The notes below the pieces were generated by a model. The model was not told the DNA's origin, searched no databases, and worked only from the letters and a program-made list of their open reading frames with translations. Below are positions 40,028 through 47,980 of a DNA stretch of 47,980 bases, in pieces. Source of the stretch: DATKKG01 sp964475215 (lineage in GTDB: Archaea > Thermoproteota > Nitrososphaeria > Conexivisphaerales > DTJL01); the NCBI GenBank assembly GCA_964475215.1, contig CAYYVT010000171.1:1-47980 (forward strand). Direction: 5' to 3'. Made by a program: the position numbers and the translations under genes. The number at the start of each line of letters is the position of its first letter. Position 1 is the first letter of the stretch.

Positions 40028-41560
40028 CTATCCGATGAACGAGTCGAGGCCCCCCTTCTTCGCGGGCCGGCGAGCGCCTCCCTCTGAAGGAGGCTTCGGC
40101 GTGCTCAGCTGGCGTGCGTAGCTGCTGACCACCTTGAGCTTCCTCTGCACGACGCGGTAGTATGCCTCGTCCACGGTGTCCTTCACGATGAGCATTATCA
40201 TCTTGCCCTCCTTCCTCCTGCCGGTCCTCCCCCTTCTCTGGATGTACCTGATGGCGCTGGCGACGTTGTCGTAGAACACGACGAGGTTGCACTCGGCGAT
40301 GTCGAGCCCCTCTTCGCCGATCTGAGTGGCTATGAGTACTCTGTACTTGCCCCTGCGGAACATTTCCACAGCCTCAACCTGCTCCTCCTGCTTCTGTCCG
40401 GTGGCCCCCTGCTTGCCTATCAGGATCCAGGCCCTGATGCCAGCCTTCGAAAGGGCCTTGTAGATGTAGTCCACGGTCTCCCTGTACCCGGCGAAGATGA
40501 GCGCCCTGTCCTCCTCGGTGAGCTCGGCCATGAGGCCCTTTAGGGCCTCGAACTTGGGTTGCTCCATTCCGGCGACGAGGGCCCCGTTGATGAGCTCGTA
40601 AGCCTCCTTAAGCCTCGGCTCCCTGACGATCATGGTGTTGACCCTGCTCTTCTCCTCCCCGACCCGCTCATAGTAGCTGAGAAATGCCCTGTAGCTCTGG
40701 GTTTCGAGCATCTTCTCTAGGTTGAAGAGCTTGGCGGCCATGAAGTACGACAGCTTCGCGTTCCAGCTCCCCTTCTGCAGGACCATCTCCCTGTTCCGCA
40801 TCATCTCCTTGAAGCTCAGTTTATCGGCCGCCGCCCTTGGCATCAAGCTCTCCCGTGCAATGTTGGACAGCTTCTCTCTTAGGACGTCGCGGATGAGCGA
40901 GGATGCCCTTTGCATATAGTCGGGGCTCTCGAGCAATCTGACGTCCATCTTGACTTCGTGGACGTATGGCTGAATGTCCTCGCTTTCGTAGTCTCTAAAC
41001 AGGACCTTGTCGGCCGACAGGTGGCCCTTGATCTCTTCGATCTTGACCCGCTCGCTAGGCAGGGTGGCTGTGAGCCCTATCTTCTGGACTCCCTCTGATG
41101 AAAAGGTCGCCGCTATCCTGACGTAGCTGTGATCCCCAACAGCCCGATGTACCTCGTCCAAGATCAGAAGATCAAACCTCGAGGGATCGAGGAGAGATCT
41201 CTTGACGTCCTGGACGGCGATCTGAGGCGTGGCGCAGACGACCCTCGCGTTCCAGGAGTCCTCCCTCGAGTAGATGTCGTCCTCGCCCGTCACCGCCACG
41301 ATGGACCCCTTCGGAAGGTCCAGGACCTTCTCCAGGAACTCCTTGTGCTGCTGAACCAGGATTCGAGTGGGTGCAAGGAAGAGAGTCCTGCCCCCCGTGG
41401 AGGCCATTCGGTTGGCGATGACCAGGGCGGCTACGGCCGTCTTTCCCATCCCCGTGGGCAGGACTATGATGGCGTTAGAGCCTCCGGCGTCCCTTGCCAG
41501 CTCGCGCTGGTAGGTGCGTTCCTCGAGCGCTCCCTGGCGAATAAAGCGGCTGGTGGACAA
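40028..41560 (-). CDS. Hef-type DEAH helicase without nuclease domain
   Basis: A 510-residue SF2 helicase. LPTGMGKTAVAAL is Walker A, LLILDEVHRAVGD the DEVH Walker B, GLTATLP motif III, and IGEEGLDI with IQRRGRTGRR motifs V and VI. The central insert matches the thumb-like domain of archaeal Hef/FANCM. Euryarchaeal Hef carries a fused XPF nuclease, absent here. It should act at stalled forks or branched DNA. Start is TTG 41560, divergent from the kinase-like gene by 77 bases. Confidence 0.9.
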   Translation of the reverse strand: MSTSRFIRQGALEERTYQRELARDAGGSNAIIVLPTGMGKTAVAALVIANRMASTGGRTLFLAPTRILVQQHKEFLEKVLDLPKGSIVAVTGEDDIYSREDSWNARVVCATPQIAVQDVKRSLLDPSRFDLLILDEVHRAVGDHSYVRIAATFSSEGVQKIGLTATLPSERVKIEEIKGHLSADKVLFRDYESEDIQPYVHEVKMDVRLLESPDYMQRASSLIRDVLREKLSNIARESLMPRAAADKLSFKEMMRNREMVLQKGSWNAKLSYFMAAKLFNLEKMLETQSYRAFLSYYERVGEEKSRVNTMIVREPRLKEAYELINGALVAGMEQPKFEALKGLMAELTEEDRALIFAGYRETVDYIYKALSKAGIRAWILIGKQGATGQKQEEQVEAVEMFRRGKYRVLIATQIGEEGLDIAECNLVVFYDNVASAIRYIQRRGRTGRRKEGKMIMLIVKDTVDEAYYRVVQRKLKVVSSYARQLSTPKPPSEGGARRPAKKGGLDSFIG

Positions 41561-41637
41561 CGGCTGGCCCCCGTAGGTCTGCGCAAGCCAACACTTTTAT
41601 CATTTGGCGCCTTCGACAGACTCCGGGCACCTGTCCC

Positions 41638-42480
41638 ATGATTGTCGATGCCGCTGAGCTTCAAAGGTCCTTGGCCGACGTAGAGTCGGCAGTGACGACG
41701 GCCCGGATGGGCGAGCTTGAGACGGCGTCGAAGGCGTGGACGCTACCCGAGAGGCTGGCAACCGAGATGAAGAAGGTGGCTGCCTCCCTGGTTGCGTTCA
41801 AGCCGAGCCACAGGGCCGGAAAGTTCCTCGTCCTCAGCGGAGTCGACAAGTCGGGCAAGGAGACCCATAGCTTCAATCAGAGCCGACTCCGCAAAATCAC
41901 CTCCGTGTACGACCACCTATGCTCGGTCGGCTTTGACGTCCTGCCGATCAGCCTCCCTTCCTACGGGACCCTCCTAGGAAGCCTGGTGGGGGCCTACCTC
42001 GGCAGGAGGGAGACGGAGGTGGCCATGGGGGGCGAGCTGAGCAGCTCGTTCGCCTGGCTCCTGTGGAGCCTCGACAGGGCTCAGTTCAACGACCAGGTGG
42101 ATCGGTGGCTTGCTGGGAGCCCCAGAAAGGTGGTCCTGGCCAAGAGGTGGACGGAGAGCCATGTGGTATACCAGCCTGAAGTGGGGGTAGACTACCACAG
42201 GGTCCTCAGGTTCGAAGAGAAAGTCGTCAAGCAGGATTTCACCGTGGTGCTGGACATCTCCCCCGCGGAGGCCTTGCTCAGGCTCAGGAAGAGGCCGGAC
42301 AGGGACAACTACGAACACGTCAGGATGATAGAGGGGGTGAGGCGCGCCTATCTGTCCCTCTCCGCGGTCTATCCCTATGGGGAGGTGTACCTTGTAGACG
42401 CATCGCGGAGCTTGGAGGAGGTCAACGGGGACATAATCTCTCTCGTTGACGAGCTCCTGCAGGTCGATGGTAAGGGATAA
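41638..42480 (+). CDS. thymidylate-kinase-like P-loop protein
   Basis: A 280-residue protein with about 62 residues of N-terminal helix before a dTMP-kinase-like core. The P-loop reads LSGVDKSGKETHS (canonical GIDGSGKT), followed by FDVLPISLPSYGTLLGSL, a LWSLDRAQF segment, AKRWTESHVVYQP in place of the DRYxxSS motif, and VVLDISPAEALLRLRKRPDRDNYE as LID-like region. It may phosphorylate a deoxynucleotide or RNA/other substrate; the P-loop changes advise caution. TATA CTTTTATCA at 41593-41601. Confidence 0.75.
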   Translation: MIVDAAELQRSLADVESAVTTARMGELETASKAWTLPERLATEMKKVAASLVAFKPSHRAGKFLVLSGVDKSGKETHSFNQSRLRKITSVYDHLCSVGFDVLPISLPSYGTLLGSLVGAYLGRRETEVAMGGELSSSFAWLLWSLDRAQFNDQVDRWLAGSPRKVVLAKRWTESHVVYQPEVGVDYHRVLRFEEKVVKQDFTVVLDISPAEALLRLRKRPDRDNYEHVRMIEGVRRAYLSLSAVYPYGEVYLVDASRSLEEVNGDIISLVDELLQVDGKG

Positions 42481-42515
42481 AGCCGCGCCCCTCCGAGCAG
42501 GTCCTGAAGCGTCCA

Positions 42516-43820
42516 TTGAAGAGCGCCATCACGAAGGGTAGGCCCGTCGAAATCAGGGACCCGATCCATGGGTTCGTCAAGGTCCGGCCTGAGGAGCTGA
42601 AGGTCGTGGACACGGCATTCTTCCAGAGGCTCAGGCGAATCAGGCAGCTATCGTGCGCCTACATGGCTTATCCGGGTGCTAATCATTCGAGGTTCGAGCA
42701 CTCTTTAGGAGCCATGCATGTGGCTGGCCTCACCTCGGCTATCCTCGTGGACAAGGGCTACATCGACAAAGATGCCGAGTCGGAGCTCAGGTTGGCGGGG
42801 CTCCTCCACGACGTGGGGCACGGCCCCTTTTCTCACCTCTTCGAGGAGCTCCTGCACTCCAAGACCGGCATCACCCACGAGGACATGAGCTCTAGAATCG
42901 TGGCGGAGACGGAGGTGGGGGAGGCACTCGCCAGGGAAGGGTTCGACCCCAAGGGGATGTCGAGGTTGGCCGTGGGGAGGGCTCCCGGGAGGAAACATTT
43001 CATGAATGAAGTGATCGCGGGCACCTTGAGCGCGGACATCATGGACTACCTCCTTAGGGACTCCTATTATACGGGGGCGGGGTTCGGCAGGGTGGACATA
43101 ACCAGAGTGATAGACTCCTTCGAAGTGGACGAGGACCATCTGGCGATAGAGAGCGACGCGATTCACTCATTTGAGGCGCTCACGGTTGCACGTTATGAGA
43201 TGTTCAAGGCGGTCTACTTTCACAAGACCTGCCGTGCGGCGGAGGCCATGGTAGTCAGGGCAATGGAGCTGGCAGATGACGAGCTGGGGCTCACACAGGT
43301 GCAGGACCTTTCGAAGTTTGCCGAGCTGGACGATAGCGAAGTCCTATGTAGGATAATGGCCATGAAGGGGGGAAGCTCGGCCAAACGGGCCCAGCGGCTC
43401 GTGAAGGACTTCGTAGAGAGGAGGCTGCTGAAGTGCGTCTACGAAAAGCTGATGATAAGGAAGGAGGGCATCCTTGAGAGCCTCCTGAACAAGGCAAGCG
43501 TCAGGGCCGACGTGGTGGCGGAGATAGCGGGGATAGCCGGGGTGGACCCGCAGGATGTCTACATAGATGTCCCCACGACGCCTTCGGTGCCGTTCACCTC
43601 AGAGCGAGAGCGCTTCACGGAGCTGACGGTGGTCTCTAGGGGAGGGCCCGGCATGAAGAAGTCGAAGATATCGCTAGCCGATATTCCGGCCGTGGCCGCC
43701 ATCAGCGGGTTCATGGATGTGGTCAGGGTCTACACTCCGGCGAAGAATCGTGACAAAGTGGGTGCGGCTGTATCGAAGGTCTTGGGGGAATCTGGCTTCT
43801 CCACCAAGATCTCAGTCTAG
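42516..43820 (+). CDS. HD-domain phosphohydrolase (dNTPase/SAMHD1-like)
   Basis: A 434-residue protein. RDPIHGFVKV, FQRLRRIRQLSCAYMAYPGANHSRFEHSLG and LAGLLHDVGHGPFSHLFEE hold the H...HD...D metal residues of the HD superfamily, and ADIMDYLLRDSYYTG follows as usual in SAMHD1-like enzymes. It could hydrolyse dNTPs or related nucleotides. It begins 36 bases after the kinase-like gene and is likely cotranscribed, making a nucleotide-metabolism pair. It ends overlapping the DUF126 gene by nine bases on the other strand. Confidence 0.88.
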   Translation: MKSAITKGRPVEIRDPIHGFVKVRPEELKVVDTAFFQRLRRIRQLSCAYMAYPGANHSRFEHSLGAMHVAGLTSAILVDKGYIDKDAESELRLAGLLHDVGHGPFSHLFEELLHSKTGITHEDMSSRIVAETEVGEALAREGFDPKGMSRLAVGRAPGRKHFMNEVIAGTLSADIMDYLLRDSYYTGAGFGRVDITRVIDSFEVDEDHLAIESDAIHSFEALTVARYEMFKAVYFHKTCRAAEAMVVRAMELADDELGLTQVQDLSKFAELDDSEVLCRIMAMKGGSSAKRAQRLVKDFVERRLLKCVYEKLMIRKEGILESLLNKASVRADVVAEIAGIAGVDPQDVYIDVPTTPSVPFTSERERFTELTVVSRGGPGMKKSKISLADIPAVAAISGFMDVVRVYTPAKNRDKVGAAVSKVLGESGFSTKISV

Positions 43821-44207
43821 AATGAGCTCACCCGTCGCCCCGTCGAGGCTGGCCATCCTCCCGTCATGTTCCTTGAGCTGGGCGATCTGAAATCCGTCGG
43901 CAAGTGGGAGGCCCGCCAGTGCGCAGCCCGACACCAAGGTGATGTCCCCTTTGACGGCGACCACGGCCGAGGGGCCAAGGGCCTTCTTGGTCAGGTTGTA
44001 AATGACATAGGCGCCCACGCTGCTGCCCACGGTGTATGGGAGGGCCAACACGACACCCGTCAGCTTCTGCCCGCATAGCTCATGGTTCCTGTCGACGACC
44101 TTCCCAGAGTCGGAGTCGACGCCTCCCAAAAACGAGAGCTGCTGGCCAGTGACCAACAGCTTTCCGGAGGCCTTGCCTTGGACTAGGCCCCGGCCCGCGA
44201 GCTTCAA
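43812..44207 (-). CDS. aconitase-X swivel subunit (DUF126), phosphomevalonate dehydratase small subunit
   Basis: A 131-residue protein. LVQGKASGKLLVTGQQLSFLGGVD, then LVLPYTVGSS-type GVVLALPYTVGSSVGAYVIY and GPSAVVAVKGD are the conserved blocks of DUF126, the swivelling domain of aconitase X. In archaea such as Aeropyrum the small and large aconitase-X subunits form phosphomevalonate 5-dehydratase. The large subunit is not in this window. Four-base overlap with the UbiD gene ties the two functionally. Confidence 0.85.
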   Translation of the reverse strand: MKLAGRGLVQGKASGKLLVTGQQLSFLGGVDSDSGKVVDRNHELCGQKLTGVVLALPYTVGSSVGAYVIYNLTKKALGPSAVVAVKGDITLVSGCALAGLPLADGFQIAQLKEHDGRMASLDGATGELILD

Positions 44208-45547
44208 GCGTTCTCTCCCAAGAGGCGCTTGACGATTGACCGATAGTTGGGGATTTCGGCGATTTCGAACTTGGCCTTGGGCTTTCGGAGGGTCCTCGTG
44301 GCATCAATCCCGAGCTTGTCCGTCAGGAGGCTCTCTTGGTCTGCGGAGGGGTCGAGGCTGGAACCCTTCGCCCCCTTGATCATCAGGAGGCCCCTTGAGG
44401 CCTGGAACCTGGTAGCCACCGCGTACTCAACCATCTTTGGATCCGAGGGGTCGATGTCATCGTCCACCACGGTCGCCATCTTCAACGAGGGGTGCGATGC
44501 GAAGGCGGCGACAAGGGCGTTCTTCGGCTCGCCCTCCAGGCGCTTTGAAATCTGAATGACGGCGTGCAGCCAGTTGCAACCGCCCTCGGTGAGTATCACC
44601 TTCTTGGTCGAGGGGACCGCGTCGCGGACGGCCTTGTTCATCTTTATCTCCACCGGATATGACATCAGCATCCTGTGTTCTAGGCCTCCGGGGAGGATGT
44701 CCCTGTAGAGGGCCCCCTTCCTGTGATAGAGCTTGTGCACCTCCACGATGGGCTGCTCCCTCGCGGCGTCATAGTTGCCCAACATCTCCACCATCGCCTC
44801 CTTCGAGGTCCTGGAGCCGATGACGCCCGTCATGACGATCTCTGCCTCTGAGGGGACCAGGAGGCCTCCATCTACTTCGCATGTGGCCATTTCCCCGCCC
44901 AACAGGGAGTTGGCGAGGGTGAGCTCGTCGTAGCCGTAGGGGGCTTGGAAGGCTGCCGCCATCTCGACGGCTGGGTGGGCCCCGATCACGATAGCCACCG
45001 GGAGGTCCTTCCCAGCCTCCTGAGCCAGAGAATGGGCCCTGTGGAGGTGCCTGCCCTCCACCATCCGAACGACCAAGTGGCCGTCGTCCAGCCTCAGGAG
45101 GCGGTGGACCGACAGGTTTTGGGTCCCCGTCTCCAAGTTCTTGGCGATCACCATGGAGCTCGTTATGTAGGGACCGCTGTCATCGGCGAAGTGATGAACG
45201 ACCGGCAGATCGCCTAGACGAGCTGGCTTCTCGGAGAAGTGAAAGGCCCCCTCGTCGACCAGAGCAGGCTTGACGGGGACGGCCACGGACGACATGAAGA
45301 ACTTCTCAAACGAGGGAACGTCCGTCATCAGCGCCTCCGCGAACTTCCGGTGAGAGGAAAGCAGGTTCGCAACGATGGGGAACCTGCCCGTGGTGGGCCT
45401 CTTGATCATGACGGCCTTCCTTCCATCCAGGGCCTTCTCCAGGGCGGCCACCTCGAACTTCGTCGAAACGGGCGCGTCGAAGGAGGCGATCTCCTTGGCG
45501 CCCAGGCGGGCGAGGTATGACTGAAGGCTGGGGGCCTCTTTCTTCAT
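44204..45547 (-). CDS. UbiD-family decarboxylase, candidate anhydromevalonate-phosphate decarboxylase
   Basis: A 447-residue UbiD-fold enzyme requiring prenylated FMN. Recognisable blocks are KAVMIKRPTTGRFPIVANLL, PVVHHFADDSGPYITSSMVIAKN, NLSVHRLLRLDDGHLVVRM, VAIVIGAHPAVEMAAAFQAP and ATRFQASRGLLMIKGAKGSS. Its coupling to the DUF126 gene points to decarboxylation of trans-anhydromevalonate 5-phosphate in the archaeal mevalonate pathway rather than ubiquinone-type chemistry. It is divergent from the XPD helicase gene. Confidence 0.85.
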   Translation of the reverse strand: MKKEAPSLQSYLARLGAKEIASFDAPVSTKFEVAALEKALDGRKAVMIKRPTTGRFPIVANLLSSHRKFAEALMTDVPSFEKFFMSSVAVPVKPALVDEGAFHFSEKPARLGDLPVVHHFADDSGPYITSSMVIAKNLETGTQNLSVHRLLRLDDGHLVVRMVEGRHLHRAHSLAQEAGKDLPVAIVIGAHPAVEMAAAFQAPYGYDELTLANSLLGGEMATCEVDGGLLVPSEAEIVMTGVIGSRTSKEAMVEMLGNYDAAREQPIVEVHKLYHRKGALYRDILPGGLEHRMLMSYPVEIKMNKAVRDAVPSTKKVILTEGGCNWLHAVIQISKRLEGEPKNALVAAFASHPSLKMATVVDDDIDPSDPKMVEYAVATRFQASRGLLMIKGAKGSSLDPSADQESLLTDKLGIDATRTLRKPKAKFEIAEIPNYRSIVKRLLGENA

Positions 45548-45680
45548 GTCCGCAAATAACCGCCTATGGCATGCTAATAATCGTTCGCCCGCCAGGTTCG
45601 CTTCTTGGCGGGTCGATGAAGGCTTCAGGGGGGAACGCCCCCGTCGGTGCTAATATGCTCTTGATGGCTCTGCTTTTGCC

Positions 45681-47546
45681 TTGAGCGGCCCCGCGTTTCC
45701 CTACGAATCCCCTCGCCCAGGACAGGAGGAGGTCTCAAGGGCTATCATCGCCGCTGCCCTCAAAGGGGAGGGACTGGCCGTGGAGGCTCCCAATGGTTTC
45801 GGCAAGACTGCCTCAGCCCTAGCGGCTGCCATTTCCCTTATCGCCGACCAGGGCTTCTCCTGCACATACGTCGTCAGGACCAAGAGGGAGATGGAGCGGG
45901 TCCTAGAGGAGGTACTTAGGTTCGGCGCGGGGGCAAGGGCAGCCCCCCTCCTGTCGATGGCTGACGGTTGTCTGCTGAAAGAATTGGAGCGCGTCCCCCT
46001 CCCCTCTGAGGTACTTCCAAATTACTGCAGGGGGAGCGTGTCGTCTGGAAGGTGCTTCTTCTATGACGCGCTACAGAGGTCCCGCCGATTCCTTGCGTTT
46101 CCGATCGGAGGGATCGAAGACTTCCTAAAGCGCTGCCAGACGTTCAGAGTCTGCCCCTACTTCCTGGCCAGGGACAGGGCTGCGGACTCGGACCTGGTGG
46201 TCACCACCTATCCGCACTTACTTGACGAAGCGCTCCGGGGCCAGCTGCTTGGGATGAGGAGGGGGTGGAGGAGGAGCCTGGTGATCTTTGATGAAGCTCA
46301 CAACCTTCCGGAGATGATCTATCTCACGTCGGGAAGGGCGATCAGCCTCGCGGAGATGGAGACCCTTGGGACCATCGCTGCAACTAGGGGGAGGAGCCAA
46401 GAGCTGATGTTCTGCGATAAGGTGAGGCTGTGGCTCCAGTCTCTGAGCTTGAAAGAGGGCCAGGAGATTGTGATGACGACCGATCAGGCCATGAGGTCGT
46501 CGAGGCTCCAGGTCGAGGTTGAGACTCTCCTCGTCTCGCAACAGATGAAGACGTCGATGATGTTCGTGGCGGAACCCCTGGACAGGGCGTTCCTCCTAAG
46601 GCTTCGCCTTTTCGAACTGGCCTCTTCGCTCGCGAGGGCGCTCGGGAGGGATGACTCGAGGGTATTGGTCAGGTCGCATGGGGGAGACGTTTCGATGGTG
46701 GTCCGCTTTCTGGACGTCAGGAAGGAGTTCTCGCTGATGATGAAGGGGCTATGGAGCCCGGTCTTCCTGTCCGCCACCTTCTTCGACTACGGGGGCTTCT
46801 CTGGCGCCCTGGGGGTGGAGCGAGGGAGCTTCCTCAGGATCGGGGTCGACCCATTAGAAAGGCGGTGCCTGACGCTTGTGGACGTCGGGGTGACCACAGA
46901 GTACAGGACAAGAGGAAGGGAGCAATTTGCCGCCATAGCGTCTCGCCTCGCTAACGTCGCAAGGGCGGCTCGAGGAAGCACGGCTTCCTTCTTCCCTTCC
47001 TATGATGTCCTAGAAGGGGTGGCAAGCGAGCTTCCCGCCTTCTCCTCTTCGGAATTGGTGAAGGAGGAGAGGGGAATGAGGTCAGAAAGGCAGGCCGAGG
47101 CCGTGCGAAGGGTGACGTCCTCTCCAGGATGTATGTTGCTTGGGGTGATGGGAGGGAGGTTCTCTGAAGGGGAGGACTTCGCGTCGGGCGGGCTAGCAGC
47201 CGTGTCCGTGGTGGGTCTCCCCCTCCCTCCCCCTTCTAGGGAGCTTTCAGAGAGGATGGCCTTCGGAAGGACGGGAGGGGGGCCATGGATATACGATTCG
47301 TTGGTGATAATCCCCGCCGTATCGAAGGTCGTTCAGGCGGCCGGGAGGCTCTTCAGGAGAAAGGGGCAGCGCGGGGTCGTAGTTCTACTGGACAGACGCT
47401 TCGGAAGGAAGCATGTGATCGAGCTCTTCCCCCTATGGCTTAGGGAGAAGGTCGTCCGGACGGACTCATCGGACTTCACGCAGCTCTCCTCCTTGGTGGA
47501 AGGTCCTAGCAGATGCCCGCCCGAGCCGGCCGCCTCCCAGGGTTAA
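45681..47546 (+). CDS. XPD/Rad3-like DNA helicase
   Basis: A 621-residue SF2 helicase. APNGFGKTASAL is Walker A, VIFDEAHNLPEM the DEAH box, and QAAGRLFRRKGQRG motif VI. Between them lies a 4Fe-4S domain built from Cys in NYCRGS, GRCFFY, KRCQTF and VCPYFL. Archaeal XPD unwinds DNA 5' to 3' in repair. The TTG start places PRPGQEE at the correct distance from Walker A. The last 30 residues are a variable tail. Confidence 0.92.
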   Translation: MSGPAFPYESPRPGQEEVSRAIIAAALKGEGLAVEAPNGFGKTASALAAAISLIADQGFSCTYVVRTKREMERVLEEVLRFGAGARAAPLLSMADGCLLKELERVPLPSEVLPNYCRGSVSSGRCFFYDALQRSRRFLAFPIGGIEDFLKRCQTFRVCPYFLARDRAADSDLVVTTYPHLLDEALRGQLLGMRRGWRRSLVIFDEAHNLPEMIYLTSGRAISLAEMETLGTIAATRGRSQELMFCDKVRLWLQSLSLKEGQEIVMTTDQAMRSSRLQVEVETLLVSQQMKTSMMFVAEPLDRAFLLRLRLFELASSLARALGRDDSRVLVRSHGGDVSMVVRFLDVRKEFSLMMKGLWSPVFLSATFFDYGGFSGALGVERGSFLRIGVDPLERRCLTLVDVGVTTEYRTRGREQFAAIASRLANVARAARGSTASFFPSYDVLEGVASELPAFSSSELVKEERGMRSERQAEAVRRVTSSPGCMLLGVMGGRFSEGEDFASGGLAAVSVVGLPLPPPSRELSERMAFGRTGGGPWIYDSLVIIPAVSKVVQAAGRLFRRKGQRGVVVLLDRRFGRKHVIELFPLWLREKVVRTDSSDFTQLSSLVEGPSRCPPEPAASQG

Positions 47547-47574
47547 TAAGTCCGGGAGGACGAATGAATCGCAG

Positions 47575-47980
47575 TTGCCTGAACTGAAGCCCCCCGGGGT
47601 GCATCTTGTAGTGGTTCCGCTTTCCGAAAGGCCCTACCTCATGAGGCGCTGGGCGTCGGCCGTGGGCCGATTCAGGGCAATCGACCTGGACTGCAGCCTA
47701 CCGCCCCTCTTTCCCAAGGAGCAGGAGGGCTTCCAAGTCCTCCTTGAGGGCGGCGACGTTTTCTCTGCCGTGGCGGACATCTACTCTCTCCAGAGGAGCG
47801 AGGAGCCCATCCTCCTTAACTCGCTGGGGACACTGCAAGCCGAGGCCAGGGCGTTGGGAGGGGAGAGGGACTGGAGTCGAATGTTCTTCAAATATGTGGT
47901 TTACGTCGCCACCGCCTGCAGGGCGAAGGCGGACTCCACCCTCCTCTTGGTCAACCTGATCAGGGAGAGCGCTGCAAGGG
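47575..47980 (+). CDS. hypothetical protein, N-terminal part
   Basis: Open frame from TTG 47575 (MPELKPPGVHLVVVPLSERP) to the window end, at least 135 residues without a stop, 28 bases behind the XPD gene and probably in the same operon. Soluble, rich in Leu/Glu/Arg, with a strand-helix beginning and a helical region from about residue 60. Not recognised. A shorter open frame overlapping it in another register is a shadow. Confidence 0.6.
   Translation, partial: MPELKPPGVHLVVVPLSERPYLMRRWASAVGRFRAIDLDCSLPPLFPKEQEGFQVLLEGGDVFSAVADIYSLQRSEEPILLNSLGTLQAEARALGGERDWSRMFFKYVVYVATACRAKADSTLLLVNLIRESAAR

Noticed and set aside
41638..43820. A nucleotide-depletion defence system
   Set aside because: Apart from the kinase/HD pairing there is no sensor, nuclease, integrase or other defence gene nearby; both genes sit among housekeeping genes.

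Overview
The window is archaeal and very gene-dense. Evidence: an archaeal sufCBDSU operon; UPF0147 and Sjogren-autoantigen-p27-type proteins; a Hef-type helicase and an XPD-type helicase; a fused electron-transfer flavoprotein; a DUF126/UbiD pair expected of the archaeal mevalonate route; BHB-type tRNA introns; and TATA boxes about 25 bases upstream of often leaderless ATG/GTG/TTG starts. GC content is high (roughly 60% by eye) and TTG starts are frequent. Gene content fits a heterotrophic, oxygen-tolerant member of the Nitrososphaeria/TACK archaea. That placement is an inference; no rRNA or ribosomal protein is present to fix it. No CRISPR array, transposase or phage gene was seen.

Layout. 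1-4.8 kb: end of a FixC-like ETF:quinone oxidoreductase, FixX ferredoxin, class III aminotransferase, AlkA-like glycosylase and fused EtfBA, together a flavin/ferredoxin electron-transfer set. 4.9-10.8 kb: an orphan gene, then a leftward operon encoding a three-subunit Tat-exported molybdenum hydroxylase (2Fe-2S, Moco and FAD/4Fe-4S subunits, PaoABC-like). It is followed by a DUF5678-like small protein and two retropepsin-like proteins. 11-12.4 kb: a divergent FdhI-like cytochrome b and a membrane protein. 12.4-19.3 kb: mostly leftward single genes (decayed HAD, GyrI-like, thioesterase, PrxQ, HicB-DinB fusion, methyltransferase, CxxC protein, SRPBCC, PAP2). 19.3-25 kb: tRNA-Arg, GlmM, a small protein, ThiL and a second phosphohexomutase, then tRNA-Thr with three predicted introns and tRNA-Leu. 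25-30.8 kb: a TMEM175-like protein, a membrane-anchored sulfite-oxidase-family enzyme, a GMC oxidoreductase, DUF488, MscL and FKBP. 31-33.9 kb: DEAD-box helicase, TRAM protein, LLM oxidoreductase. 33.9-39.3 kb: sufC-sufB-sufD-sufS-sufU. 39.3-48 kb: UPF0147, p27, Hef helicase, a thymidylate-kinase-like protein next to an HD phosphohydrolase, DUF126 plus UbiD, XPD helicase and a gene running off the window.

The most striking element is the tRNA-Thr(CGU) gene at 24071-24213. It folds into a normal cloverleaf only after removal of three segments (19, 34 and 18 nt), each bounded by a bulge-helix-bulge motif with a 4-bp central helix and 3-nt bulges. Two of its three tRNA genes also carry C where U is expected (C33 and an A3-C70 mismatch in tRNA-Arg, C55 in tRNA-Thr). 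The retropepsin/DUF5678 trio behind the molybdenum hydroxylase is the other element that deserves attention.
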